Below, in pieces: positions 1 through 7,309 of a stretch of DNA of 64,000 bases. How positions within the stretch are numbered: position 1 is the stretch's first letter; each line of letters opens with the position of its first letter. The stretch lies in assembly GCA_963773055.1 (NCBI GenBank), contig CAVYZL010000003.1, forward strand, positions 496,001 to 560,000, read 5' to 3'. Under the pieces are notes generated by a model. It was not told the DNA's origin. It saw nothing but the letters and a program-made list of their open reading frames with translations, and searched no databases. Source of the DNA: PALSA-612 sp963773055 (GTDB taxonomy: Bacteria; Actinomycetota; Thermoleophilia; Gaiellales; Gaiellaceae). The translations under genes were made by a program, and so were the position numbers.

Positions 1-145
1 CCGTCTGCGGACGGTCGTGCGGCTCGAGGTAGCCGATGACGACATCGCGCCCTTCGGCCTGGGCCTGGCGGCCCTCCTGGAGCATGCGGAACGTCTTCCC
101 GACGCCCGCTGCCATTCCCAGAAGGATTCGGTAGCGGCCGCGCAT
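1..145 (-). CDS. KdpD-type N-terminal sensor domain (partial, cut by window edge)
   Basis: Only the first 48 codons are visible, from ATG at 145 leftwards off the window. They contain a Walker A-like GMAAGVGKT (residues 10-18) and then VVIGYLEPH, the start of the KdpD sensor domain that normally sits at the N terminus of the potassium sensor kinase KdpD. The gene starts 9 bases after the kdpB stop, so it is probably the last gene of the kdp operon. The kinase encoded at the other end of this locus lacks this domain. KdpD therefore looks split into a sensor piece and a kinase piece. A second, full-length KdpD cannot be excluded because the rest is outside the window. Confidence 0.8.
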   Translation of the reverse strand, partial: MRGRYRILLGMAAGVGKTFRMLQEGRQAQAEGRDVVIGYLEPHDRPQT

Positions 146-154
146 GGCCGCAGG

Positions 155-2206
155 CTATGCCCCGAAGACGTTGTGGATGATGAGATCGATGGCCTTGATC
201 CCGATGAACGGCAGGATCATGCCGCCGAGCCCGTAGATGAGGAGGTTGCGACGCAGCAGCGCCGTCGCACCGATCGCGCGGTACTTGACGCCGCGCAGCG
301 CAAGGGGCACGAGTGCGGGGATGACGAGCGCGTTGAAGATGATCGCCGAGATGATCGCGCTGTACGGGCTGCCGAGGTTCATGACGTTGAGCGCGTCGAG
401 CGGCCCAGAGCCGTTCGTCGCATAGGTCGTCGCGAAGATCGCGGGCAGGATGGCGAAGTACTTGGCGACGTCGTTCGCGATCGAGAACGTCGTCAGAGCG
501 CCACGCGTGATGAGGAGCTGCTTGCCGACCTCGACGATCTCGATCAGCTTCGTCGGGTTCGAGTCCAGGTCGACCATGTTGCCGGCTTCCTTCGCCGCGG
601 TCGTGCCGGTATTCATCGCCACGCCGACGTCGGATTGGGCGAGCGCCGGCGCATCGTTCGTCCCGTCTCCCGTCATCGCCACCATCCGCCCGCGCGCCTG
701 CTCTTCGCGGATCAGCTCGAGCTTGCGTTCGGGGGTGGCCTCGGCGAGGAAGTCGTCGACGCCGGACTCCTGCGCGATGACCGCGGCGGTGACCGGGTTG
801 TCTCCGGTGATCATGACCGTGCGGATGCCCATCTTCCGCAGCTCGTCGAAGCGCTCGGTCATGCCGCCCTTGACGATGTCCTTCAGATGGACGACGCCGA
901 GCGCCCAGTTGTCCTGCGCCACGACGAGCGGCGTCCCGCCCGACCGTGCGACGCCGTCCACGAGCATGTCGAGGTCGTCGGGCACGCGCCCGCCGTTGTC
1001 GGTCACAAAAAGCTTGACTGAGTCCGCTGCCCCCTTGCGGAGGCTCTTGCCGTCGACGTCGAGCCCGCTCATGCGCGTCGAGGCAGAGAAGGGGATGAAC
1101 TCGTGCTCACCGAGCTCCTGCTCACGAAGGCCAAAACGCTCCTTGGCGAGAACGACGATGGAGCGGCCCTCTGGCGTCTCGTCCGCGAGCGACGAGAGCT
1201 GCGCCACGCGCGCCAGCTCGAGCTCCTCGACGCCGCTGACGGGGAGGAACTCGGCCGCCTGCCGGTTGCCGAGCGTGATCGTGCCCGTCTTGTCGAGCAG
1301 GAGCACGTCGACGTCCCCGGACGCTTCGACCGCGCGACCCGACATGGCGAGGACGTTCCGCTGCACGAGCCGGTCCATGCCTGCGATGCCGATTGCGGAG
1401 AGCAAGGCGCCGATCGTCGTCGGGATGAGGGCGACGAGGAGCGCGATCAGCACGGTCTGAGACAGGTTGGTGCCGGCGTAGACGGCAAATGGCCGCAGCG
1501 TCACGACGGCAGCCAGGAAGGTGATGGTCAGGGCCGCAAGCAAGATGTTGAGCGCGATCTCGTTCGGCGTCTTCCGGCGCTCGGCGCCCTCGACGAGCGC
1601 GATCATGCGGTCGAGGAAGGAGCGGCCAGGCTCCTGCGTGATCTCGATCACGAGGCGGTCGGAGAGGAGCCTCGTCCCGCCTGTCACGGCGGAGCGGTCG
1701 CCGCCCGCCTCGCGGATCACCGGTGCGGATTCGCCCGTGATCGCCGACTCGTCGACCGAGCCGACGCCCTCGATGATCTCCCCGTCGGCCGGGATGACCT
1801 GCCCGGCCTCGACCACGACCACGTCGCCGCGCTGGAGATCGGGTGCCGGGACCTCCTCGAGGCCGCCGCTCGCCGTGCGTCGATACGCGACGGTCGTTGT
1901 CCGCGTGGCGCGGAGCGCGTTCGCCTGCGCCTTGCCCCGGCCCTCGGCGATCGCCTCGGCAAAGTTCGCGAACAGCACCGTCAACCACAGCCAGAGAGCG
2001 ATCGTGCCCGTGAACCAGAGCGGCTCGTGATCGCCGCTCGAGACGAGATCGCGGAAGAAGATCACGGTCGTGATCACGCTGCCGAGCTCGACGATGAAGA
2101 TGACGGGGTTGCGAATCAGTGTCCGAGGATCGAGCTTCAGGAACGAGTCTTTGATCGCTATAAAGACGATCTCCCTCGAGAAGATGGTCGTGCTTTGCCT
2201 CGTCAT
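155..2206 (-). CDS. kdpB: Potassium-transporting P-type ATPase subunit B
   Basis: KdpB is the ATP-hydrolysing P-type subunit of the high-affinity K+ uptake complex in the cytoplasmic membrane. The 683-residue protein has the usual length (E. coli 682). It shows the actuator motif ITGES, the phosphorylation motif DKTGT with Asp at residue 305, and the hinge MTGDGTNDAPAL, with membrane helices before and after. ATG 2206 overlaps the kdpC stop by four bases. The position is odd: kdpB follows kdpC, whereas the textbook order is kdpF-A-B-C. All catalytic motifs are intact. Confidence 0.97.
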   Translation of the reverse strand: MTRQSTTIFSREIVFIAIKDSFLKLDPRTLIRNPVIFIVELGSVITTVIFFRDLVSSGDHEPLWFTGTIALWLWLTVLFANFAEAIAEGRGKAQANALRATRTTTVAYRRTASGGLEEVPAPDLQRGDVVVVEAGQVIPADGEIIEGVGSVDESAITGESAPVIREAGGDRSAVTGGTRLLSDRLVIEITQEPGRSFLDRMIALVEGAERRKTPNEIALNILLAALTITFLAAVVTLRPFAVYAGTNLSQTVLIALLVALIPTTIGALLSAIGIAGMDRLVQRNVLAMSGRAVEASGDVDVLLLDKTGTITLGNRQAAEFLPVSGVEELELARVAQLSSLADETPEGRSIVVLAKERFGLREQELGEHEFIPFSASTRMSGLDVDGKSLRKGAADSVKLFVTDNGGRVPDDLDMLVDGVARSGGTPLVVAQDNWALGVVHLKDIVKGGMTERFDELRKMGIRTVMITGDNPVTAAVIAQESGVDDFLAEATPERKLELIREEQARGRMVAMTGDGTNDAPALAQSDVGVAMNTGTTAAKEAGNMVDLDSNPTKLIEIVEVGKQLLITRGALTTFSIANDVAKYFAILPAIFATTYATNGSGPLDALNVMNLGSPYSAIISAIIFNALVIPALVPLALRGVKYRAIGATALLRRNLLIYGLGGMILPFIGIKAIDLIIHNVFGA

Positions 2207-2787
2207 GCCTGCTCCGCATCGAGTGCGAGGTTGAGCTCCAGGACGTTCACGCCCGGCTCGCCGAAGATCCCGAGCCAGCGCCCGTCCGTGTGGTCACTGA
2301 TCAGCTGCTGGACGCGCTCGACCGACAGCCCGCGCACCTTTGCTACGCGCGAGGTCTGCAGCTGCGCGTTGGCGGGAGAGATGTGGGGGTCGATGCCGGA
2401 GCCGGACGTCGTGACGGCGTCGACGGGGATGTCGCCGATCGTGAGGCCGGGGTTGTAGGGCCGCTCGAGCTTGAGGATCGCCGCGGCGCGCCGCCGCACG
2501 GCCTTCGCGAGGTCGGGGTTCGTGGGCCCGAGGTTCGCGAACGTCGTCGCCGCGGCGTTGTACTCGGGCGCAGTGGCCGACGGCCGCGGATGGAAGTACT
2601 GCGATTTCGTGAAGGCCTGGGCGGCGAGCTTCGAGCCGACGACCTTCCCGTTTCGCTCGACGAGGCTGCCGTTCGCCTTGTCCTGGAAGGCGAGCTGGGC
2701 GAAACCGGTGGCAAGGAGCGGGTAGCCGAGACCGAAGACCAGGGTCAGGACGACGACGGCGATCACCGAGCGGGCGAGCAAGCGCAT
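2203..2787 (-). CDS. kdpC: Potassium-transporting ATPase subunit C
   Basis: KdpC is the single-span accessory subunit that stabilises the KdpAB complex. The 194-residue protein has one N-terminal membrane helix (about residues 5-28) followed by a periplasmic-type domain with the family signatures KSQYFHPRPSAT and GSGIDPHISPANA, and the C-terminal block GEPGVNVLELN. It overlaps kdpA upstream and kdpB downstream by a few bases each, showing translational coupling. The gene lies between kdpA and kdpB, an unusual place. Confidence 0.96.
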   Translation of the reverse strand: MRLLARSVIAVVVLTLVFGLGYPLLATGFAQLAFQDKANGSLVERNGKVVGSKLAAQAFTKSQYFHPRPSATAPEYNAAATTFANLGPTNPDLAKAVRRRAAAILKLERPYNPGLTIGDIPVDAVTTSGSGIDPHISPANAQLQTSRVAKVRGLSVERVQQLISDHTDGRWLGIFGEPGVNVLELNLALDAEQA

Positions 2788-4487
2788 CAGCTGAGCGCCT
2801 CCACGATCGGCCCGAGCGTGAGCGCGGGGAAGATCATCAGGCCGGCGGTGAGGATGACGACGCCGACGAGAAGGACGGCGAAGGTCGCACCGTCCGTGCG
2901 GAACGTCCCCGCCGAGGCGGGCACGGTCTTCTTCGAGCCCAATGCGCCGCCTAGGGCGAGCGCTGCGATGAGGGGAGCGAAGCGGCCGAGCCAGAGTGCC
3001 AGCGATCCGAGGAGCGTCGAGAACTCCGTTGCGCCGTACCCCGCGAAGGCGCTGCCGTTGTTGTTCGTCTGGGAGTCATACGCATAGAGCGTCTCGGAGA
3101 AGCCATGGGCGCCCGGGTTGTAGATGGACGCGAGCCCCCTGCTCGTGGAGATGGCGATCGCTGTCAACACGAGGACGAGCACGGGGACGAACAGCGCCCC
3201 GATGGCCGCGAGCTTGATCTCTTTCGCCTCGATCTTCTTGCCGAGGTATTCCGGCGTACGGCCCACCATCAGCCCGGCCACGAAGACCGCGATGACGATG
3301 TAGAAGACCATTCCGTAGAGGCCCGAGCCGACGCCGCCCCAGATCACCTCGCCGGTGAACATGTTCGTGATCGGCACGGCGCCGCCCGTTGCCGTGAGGG
3401 CGTCGTGGCCGCCGTTGACCGAGCCGTTGGAGGCGTTCGTCGTCACCACCGCCCAGTTCACGGTGGACGCGATGCCGTTTCGCACCTCCTTGTCGGCCAT
3501 GTTGCCCCCGCTAGAGCCGTCTCCGGCCGTGATGTTCACGCCGGAGTCGCGGAGGACCTGCGAGCCGTGCTGCTCGGCGGGGAGCGCGACGGCGATGCCG
3601 ATCACGGTCATGGCCATCATCGCGGCATAGATCGGGAACGCCTGGCGGCGTGACCCCACCATGCGGCCGAACATGAACACCTGCGCGGCAGGTATGAGGA
3701 GGATGGCCAGCATCTCGATCAGGTTCGAAAAGTCGTTCGGGTTCTCGAAGGGGACGGCCGAGTTCGAGTTGTAGAAGCCGCCGCCGTTCGTCCCCAACTG
3801 CTTGATCGCGATCTGGCTCGCCGCCGGCCCGCGCGCGATCGTCTGCTGCGCCCCCTCGACCGTCGCCGCCGTCACCGAGCCGTGGAAGGTCTGGACGACG
3901 CCCTGCGAGACGAGGACGACTGTGAGGATCAGTGCGAGCGGCAGGAGGATGTAGACGAGGGAGCGATAGAGATCGACCCAGAAGTTGCCGACCGTCTTCG
4001 ACGATCGTCTCGTGAAGCCGCGGATCACGGCGACGAGGACGGCCATGCCGAGCGCAGCCGAGACGAAGTTCTGCACCGCGAGCCCGGCCATCTGGCTCAG
4101 GTACGACATCGTGTACTCGCCGCCGTAGTACTGCCAGTTCGTGTTCGTGATGAAGCTCGCCGTCGTGTTCATCGCGACCCACGGGCTCACGGCCTTCAAG
4201 CTGTCGGGGTTGAGCGGGAGGTGGCCCTGCAGGCGCAGGAGGAGATAAAGGAGGACGGCGAAGGCCCCCATGAAGACGAGCGCCGTCTTCGCGTACATCT
4301 TCCAGCCCATCTCCGCGTCGGCCCTCGTCCCCATCAGGCGGTAGAAGCCGCGCTCCGGCGCCGTCAGCCAGCGCGGGAAGCGGATGGTGCCCGCGTAGAC
4401 GCGCGCCATGTAGATCCCGAGCGGGTACGCGAGCGCGGTCAGGATCACGAGGTAGAGGACGATCTGCGTGATGCCGTTGCCGGTCAC
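2787..4487 (-). CDS. kdpA: Potassium-transporting ATPase subunit A (K+ channel-like)
   Basis: KdpA is the ion-translocating subunit with four pseudo-repeats of a K+ channel fold. The 566-residue protein is close to the E. coli length (557). Pore-loop signatures are visible: NTTASFITNTNWQ, GTNGGGFYNSNS and NNNGSAFAG. It starts with GTG 4487, whose first bases overlap the kdpF stop (GTGA). About ten hydrophobic segments fit the family. All signatures are intact. Confidence 0.97.
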   Translation of the reverse strand: MTGNGITQIVLYLVILTALAYPLGIYMARVYAGTIRFPRWLTAPERGFYRLMGTRADAEMGWKMYAKTALVFMGAFAVLLYLLLRLQGHLPLNPDSLKAVSPWVAMNTTASFITNTNWQYYGGEYTMSYLSQMAGLAVQNFVSAALGMAVLVAVIRGFTRRSSKTVGNFWVDLYRSLVYILLPLALILTVVLVSQGVVQTFHGSVTAATVEGAQQTIARGPAASQIAIKQLGTNGGGFYNSNSAVPFENPNDFSNLIEMLAILLIPAAQVFMFGRMVGSRRQAFPIYAAMMAMTVIGIAVALPAEQHGSQVLRDSGVNITAGDGSSGGNMADKEVRNGIASTVNWAVVTTNASNGSVNGGHDALTATGGAVPITNMFTGEVIWGGVGSGLYGMVFYIVIAVFVAGLMVGRTPEYLGKKIEAKEIKLAAIGALFVPVLVLVLTAIAISTSRGLASIYNPGAHGFSETLYAYDSQTNNNGSAFAGYGATEFSTLLGSLALWLGRFAPLIAALALGGALGSKKTVPASAGTFRTDGATFAVLLVGVVILTAGLMIFPALTLGPIVEALS

Positions 4488-4573
4488 AGCTTCTCTCCGC
4501 GGAAGAGCACGTAGAGGAGGTACGCGAAGACGAGCAGCGACACGACGAGCCCGAGGACATCGCCGGCGGACAT
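4484..4573 (-). CDS. kdpF: Small membrane subunit KdpF
   Basis: This 29-residue peptide begins MSAGDVLGLVV and ends LFRGEKL. It has one hydrophobic helix followed by the short basic tail seen in KdpF peptides, which stabilise the Kdp complex. It lies directly before kdpA with a GTGA overlap, and its ATG overlaps the stop of the preceding 27-codon reading frame. Confidence 0.85.
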   Translation of the reverse strand: MSAGDVLGLVVSLLVFAYLLYVLFRGEKL

Positions 4574-4656
4574 CAGACGCGACTCAGGAGCACGATCAGG
4601 CCCCACGCGAACGCGAAGCAGGCGACGGCGATGACGATGCCGAGCAGCTCGACCAT
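4573..4656 (-). CDS. 27-residue membrane peptide in the kdp operon
   Basis: A 27-codon frame starts at ATG 4656, right behind the purine-rich GGAGGAG, and encodes MVELLGIVIAVACFAFAWG followed by LIVLLSRV: one transmembrane helix with an acidic start and a basic end. It is stop/start coupled to the gene before it (TGATG) and to kdpF after it. I do not recognise a family. Its position and size suggest a second KdpF-like accessory peptide, which is inference only. Confidence 0.6.
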   Translation of the reverse strand: MVELLGIVIAVACFAFAWGLIVLLSRV

Positions 4657-5144
4657 CAGCTCTCCTCCAGCGACCTACGTGCGCGAGCCAGGTGGCTGGC
4701 AAGCCCTTCGGCACGTTCGGTGTCGTAGAGCGGACCGGACGGGTCCGTGAGCAGCCGGTGGAGCAGGACGATCCCGCGAGCGGCGACGGGACGGTCGAGC
4801 TCTGCGAGGCGGTCGGCGAGAGCCACGAGCGTCTGCGACTCGGCTCGGACGGCGACGCGGTTGAGGGGCGACGCGCTCGGAAGGTAGCGGGGCGACGCGT
4901 CGCGGACGAGGGTGCGCAGGGCATGCGCAAGATCGAGGCGGCTCTTCGTCGAGACGAGCTCCTGCGCGCGCCAGGCGAGCCGCAGCGGTGGGCTCTGCCG
5001 CGTCGCGAGCTCCGCGTCGGCTGCTCGGCGAGCTGCGCGCAGCCCACGTCGCGCGCGCACGCGCTCCACGCGGTCGGTGAGCCGGCCGACCCACATGTGA
5101 GGGACCGGCGAGGCTGTCGATGCTCCGTCGAGCGAGTCCATCAA
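4656..5144 (-). CDS. Uncharacterised 162-residue protein of the kdp operon
   Basis: I do not recognise this protein. It is alpha-helical and Arg/Ala/Leu-rich, without a membrane segment or signal peptide. Conserved-looking stretches are SPRYLPSASPLNRVAVRAES and LADRLAELDRPVAARGIVLL. It is the first gene after the candidate KdpE operator and is translationally coupled to the 27-residue peptide and kdpF, so it probably serves K+ uptake. ATG 5144 is used here; the next Met (about residue 17) is a possible later start. Confidence 0.6.
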   Translation of the reverse strand: MMDSLDGASTASPVPHMWVGRLTDRVERVRARRGLRAARRAADAELATRQSPPLRLAWRAQELVSTKSRLDLAHALRTLVRDASPRYLPSASPLNRVAVRAESQTLVALADRLAELDRPVAARGIVLLHRLLTDPSGPLYDTERAEGLASHLARARRSLEES

Positions 5145-5164
5145 CCCGACGGTAGGAGCTGCAG

Positions 5165-5213
5165 TCTGAGGGGCGTCTTAGGGTTCGCGCCCCTGCTCTA
5201 AGGGCTTTCTAAG
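5165..5213 (-). promoter_or_regulatory. Candidate KdpE operator, two direct-repeat pairs
   Basis: Read on the minus strand, this stretch contains CTTAGA-N5-CTTAGA followed 15 bases later by CTAAGA-N5-CTCAGA. Six-base half sites separated by five bases (11-bp period) are the form of OmpR/KdpE-family operators. The site begins at the kdpE stop codon and ends 20 bases before the first structural gene, so KdpE could switch the transport genes on from here. Confidence 0.6.
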
Positions 5214-5901
5214 CGTTTGACTCGGGGTCGATGAGCCGATAACCGGCGCCGGGCTCCGTGATGATGTAGCGCGGCCGCGCGGGGTCCGGCTCGAGCTTGC
5301 GGCGAAGCTGGGAGACGAACACGTGGATGTAGCTCGACTCCCGCTGATAGGCCGGTCCCCAGACCTCCTGAAGGATCGTCTTGTGGGTCAGGAGCTTGCC
5401 CTCGTTCTGCGCGAGCAGGCGGAGCAGCTCGAACTCGTGCGGCGTCAGATGAATCTTCGCTCCGGCCATCGTGACGGAGCGCTTCTCGAGGTCGACGACG
5501 AGCTCTCCGATCTCTAGCACCGGTTCCGTCGCAGGTCCGACCCGCCGCAGCGCGGCGCGTAGCCGCGCCAGGAGCTCGCCGATGGCGAATGGCTTCGTCA
5601 CGTAGTCGTCCGCGCCGGCGTCGAGCGCAGCGATCTTCTCGGCTTCTTCGCCGACCGCCGAGACGACGATGATCGGTGCGTGCGTCCAGCGGCGGAGCTC
5701 GCGGCAGACGTCGGTGCCGCGGCCGTCCGGGAGAAGGAGGTCGAGGATGAATGCCTCGGGCGGCCGCAGGCCGGCGGCGCCGAGCGCCTCCTCGGCCGTC
5801 ATCGCGGTCGCAACGTCGTAGCCGGCGGCCCGGAGGTTCGTCTGCAGCGCCCGGAGGAACTGTGGCTCGTCGTCGACCACGAGGATGCGCGCGCCCGTCA
5901 C
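5209..5901 (-). CDS. kdpE: OmpR-family response regulator KdpE
   Basis: A 230-residue two-domain regulator. The receiver domain (residues 4-118) has the acidic pair DD at 10-11, phospho-acceptor Asp54 in FILDLLLPDG, and Lys in VTKPF. The C-terminal winged-helix domain (about 128-225) ends with the typical YIHVFVSQLRRKLEPDP and ITEPGAGYRL. GTG 5901 overlaps the kinase stop by four bases, so kinase and regulator form a pair. Its place beside kdp genes identifies it as the regulator of K+ uptake. Confidence 0.93.
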   Translation of the reverse strand: MTGARILVVDDEPQFLRALQTNLRAAGYDVATAMTAEEALGAAGLRPPEAFILDLLLPDGRGTDVCRELRRWTHAPIIVVSAVGEEAEKIAALDAGADDYVTKPFAIGELLARLRAALRRVGPATEPVLEIGELVVDLEKRSVTMAGAKIHLTPHEFELLRLLAQNEGKLLTHKTILQEVWGPAYQRESSYIHVFVSQLRRKLEPDPARPRYIITEPGAGYRLIDPESNA

Positions 5902-7283
5902 GCGGTGACCTCTGCCGGCAGCTCGACGGCCGGCAGCGCGAGCACGAAGGACGCCCCCTGCCCGGGGCGCGACTCGAGCCAGAGACGGCCGGCGTTCGCC
6001 TCCGTGAAGCCTCGCGCGATCGTCAGGCCGAGCCCGGCGCCACGCCCGTCGACGCGGCCGACGCGGTGGAACGCCTCGAAGATTCGGTCGCGCTCCTCGT
6101 CCGGCACGCCTGGGCCGTGATCCGTGATGCGGATGAGCAGCTCCTTCCGGGTCGCGGTTGCTCGCACGTGCACGGTCTCGCCCGGCGGCGAGATGCGAAG
6201 GGCGTTCTCGAGGACGTTCACGAGCACGCGCTGGATCTGGGCGGCGTCCACGCGCACCGGAGGGAGGTCGGGGCGGATGCTGACGACGACCCGCCCGGAC
6301 TCCGCGAGCTCGTCAAGGGCCTGGGCCACGAGCTCGTCGGCGGTCCAGAGCGCCGGCATCGACTCCGCCGCGCCCGCCTGGAGGCGCGACAAGTCGAGGA
6401 GGTTCTCGACGAGCCTCTTGAGACGCGCGTGCTCGACGCGAATCGTGTCGAGGAGCTCTCGGCGGTCGTCGTCGGACAGAGACAGGACGCCGCTCTCGAG
6501 CCCGTCGAGGGCCTGTTCGATCGTCGCGAGAGGTGTGCGCAGATCATGGGAGACGGTCTGGATGACCGCGGTCTTGATCGTGTCGCTGTGCCTCAGCGCG
6601 TCCGCGTCCGTTGCCTCTCGTGCGAGGCGTTCCCGCTCGGCGGTGACGCCGAGCAGCGACGCGAGCGCCGGCAGCAGCCGCCGCTGGACGGCCGGCGCGA
6701 TCTCCTCGTCCTCAGGGGTGTAGAGCGTGCCGACGGTACGGCCGCCGGCCTCGAGCGGGTACGGCGCCTCGCCGGAGCTCTCCAGCACGCGGCGCGAAAG
6801 GTCGATGCGCAGAGTCGTCACGCCGAGCACGTCACCGGCCCTGCTGACGGTCAGCTGCGCGACGTCGTTGAGCGTCGTCCCCTTCAGGAGCTCCGCGGCG
6901 ACGTCTGCGAGAAGAGCCGCCTCGCGCTCCCGCTGCTCCGCCTCGGCGGCCTGTCGTCGCCCACGCGCAGCCAGCTCGCCGACGATGACCGCAGAGACGA
7001 GGTAGACGGCGAGCGCGACCCAGTTCTCTCCGTCCGCGAGCGTGAACGTGTAGAGCGGCTCGAGGAAGAAGAAGTTGAACGCGAGCATGCTCGCGACGGC
7101 GACCGGGATCGCATACGCCATGCCCCAGACGACGGCGATCGGCACGACGGCGAAGACGTAGAGCGCACCGAGGCTGAGCACGGGCGCCCATGTGTCGAGA
7201 AGCGAGATCGCGACTGTGACGAGCGTGATGGCAAGGACGCCTGCCATGGCACCCGCCAGACGGAACCCGAGGCTCGCTTTCAC
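5898..7283 (-). CDS. kdpD: KdpD-like sensor histidine kinase lacking the KdpD N-terminal domain
   Basis: The protein has about four membrane helices (DUF4118-type, residues 10-110, with FNFFFLEP), a GAF-like linker, a HisKA domain with VSHDLRTPL (His246) and a HATPase domain with NVLENALR, DHGPGVP and GRGAGLGLTIARGF. This is the C-terminal two thirds of KdpD; the K+/nucleotide-binding N-terminal third is missing and appears to be encoded separately at position 145. I use GTG 7283, giving 461 residues, because upstream in-frame codons would run into the divergent aldehyde dehydrogenase gene. Confidence 0.88.
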   Translation of the reverse strand: MKASLGFRLAGAMAGVLAITLVTVAISLLDTWAPVLSLGALYVFAVVPIAVVWGMAYAIPVAVASMLAFNFFFLEPLYTFTLADGENWVALAVYLVSAVIVGELAARGRRQAAEAEQREREAALLADVAAELLKGTTLNDVAQLTVSRAGDVLGVTTLRIDLSRRVLESSGEAPYPLEAGGRTVGTLYTPEDEEIAPAVQRRLLPALASLLGVTAERERLAREATDADALRHSDTIKTAVIQTVSHDLRTPLATIEQALDGLESGVLSLSDDDRRELLDTIRVEHARLKRLVENLLDLSRLQAGAAESMPALWTADELVAQALDELAESGRVVVSIRPDLPPVRVDAAQIQRVLVNVLENALRISPPGETVHVRATATRKELLIRITDHGPGVPDEERDRIFEAFHRVGRVDGRGAGLGLTIARGFTEANAGRLWLESRPGQGASFVLALPAVELPAEVTA

Positions 7284-7293
7284 AGCGGTGACA

Positions 7294-7303
7294 ACGGTAC
7301 CGT
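7294..7303. promoter_or_regulatory. Symmetrical divergent -10 element
   Basis: The 26-bp gap between two divergent GTG starts (7283 and 7310) holds the perfect 14-bp palindrome CAACGGTACCGTTG (7292-7305). It contains TACCGT on both strands, sharing the central TA. On the plus strand the hexamer ends 6 bases before GTG 7310, the spacing of a leaderless promoter. On the minus strand it ends 10 bases before GTG 7283. A repressor palindrome is the alternative reading. Confidence 0.5.
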
Positions 7304-7309
7304 TGCGGC

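Noticed and set aside
1103..2458. A 451-codon plus-strand open frame opposite kdpB
   Set aside because: Composition is Arg/Asp-rich and motif-free, and kdpB on the other strand is unmistakable.
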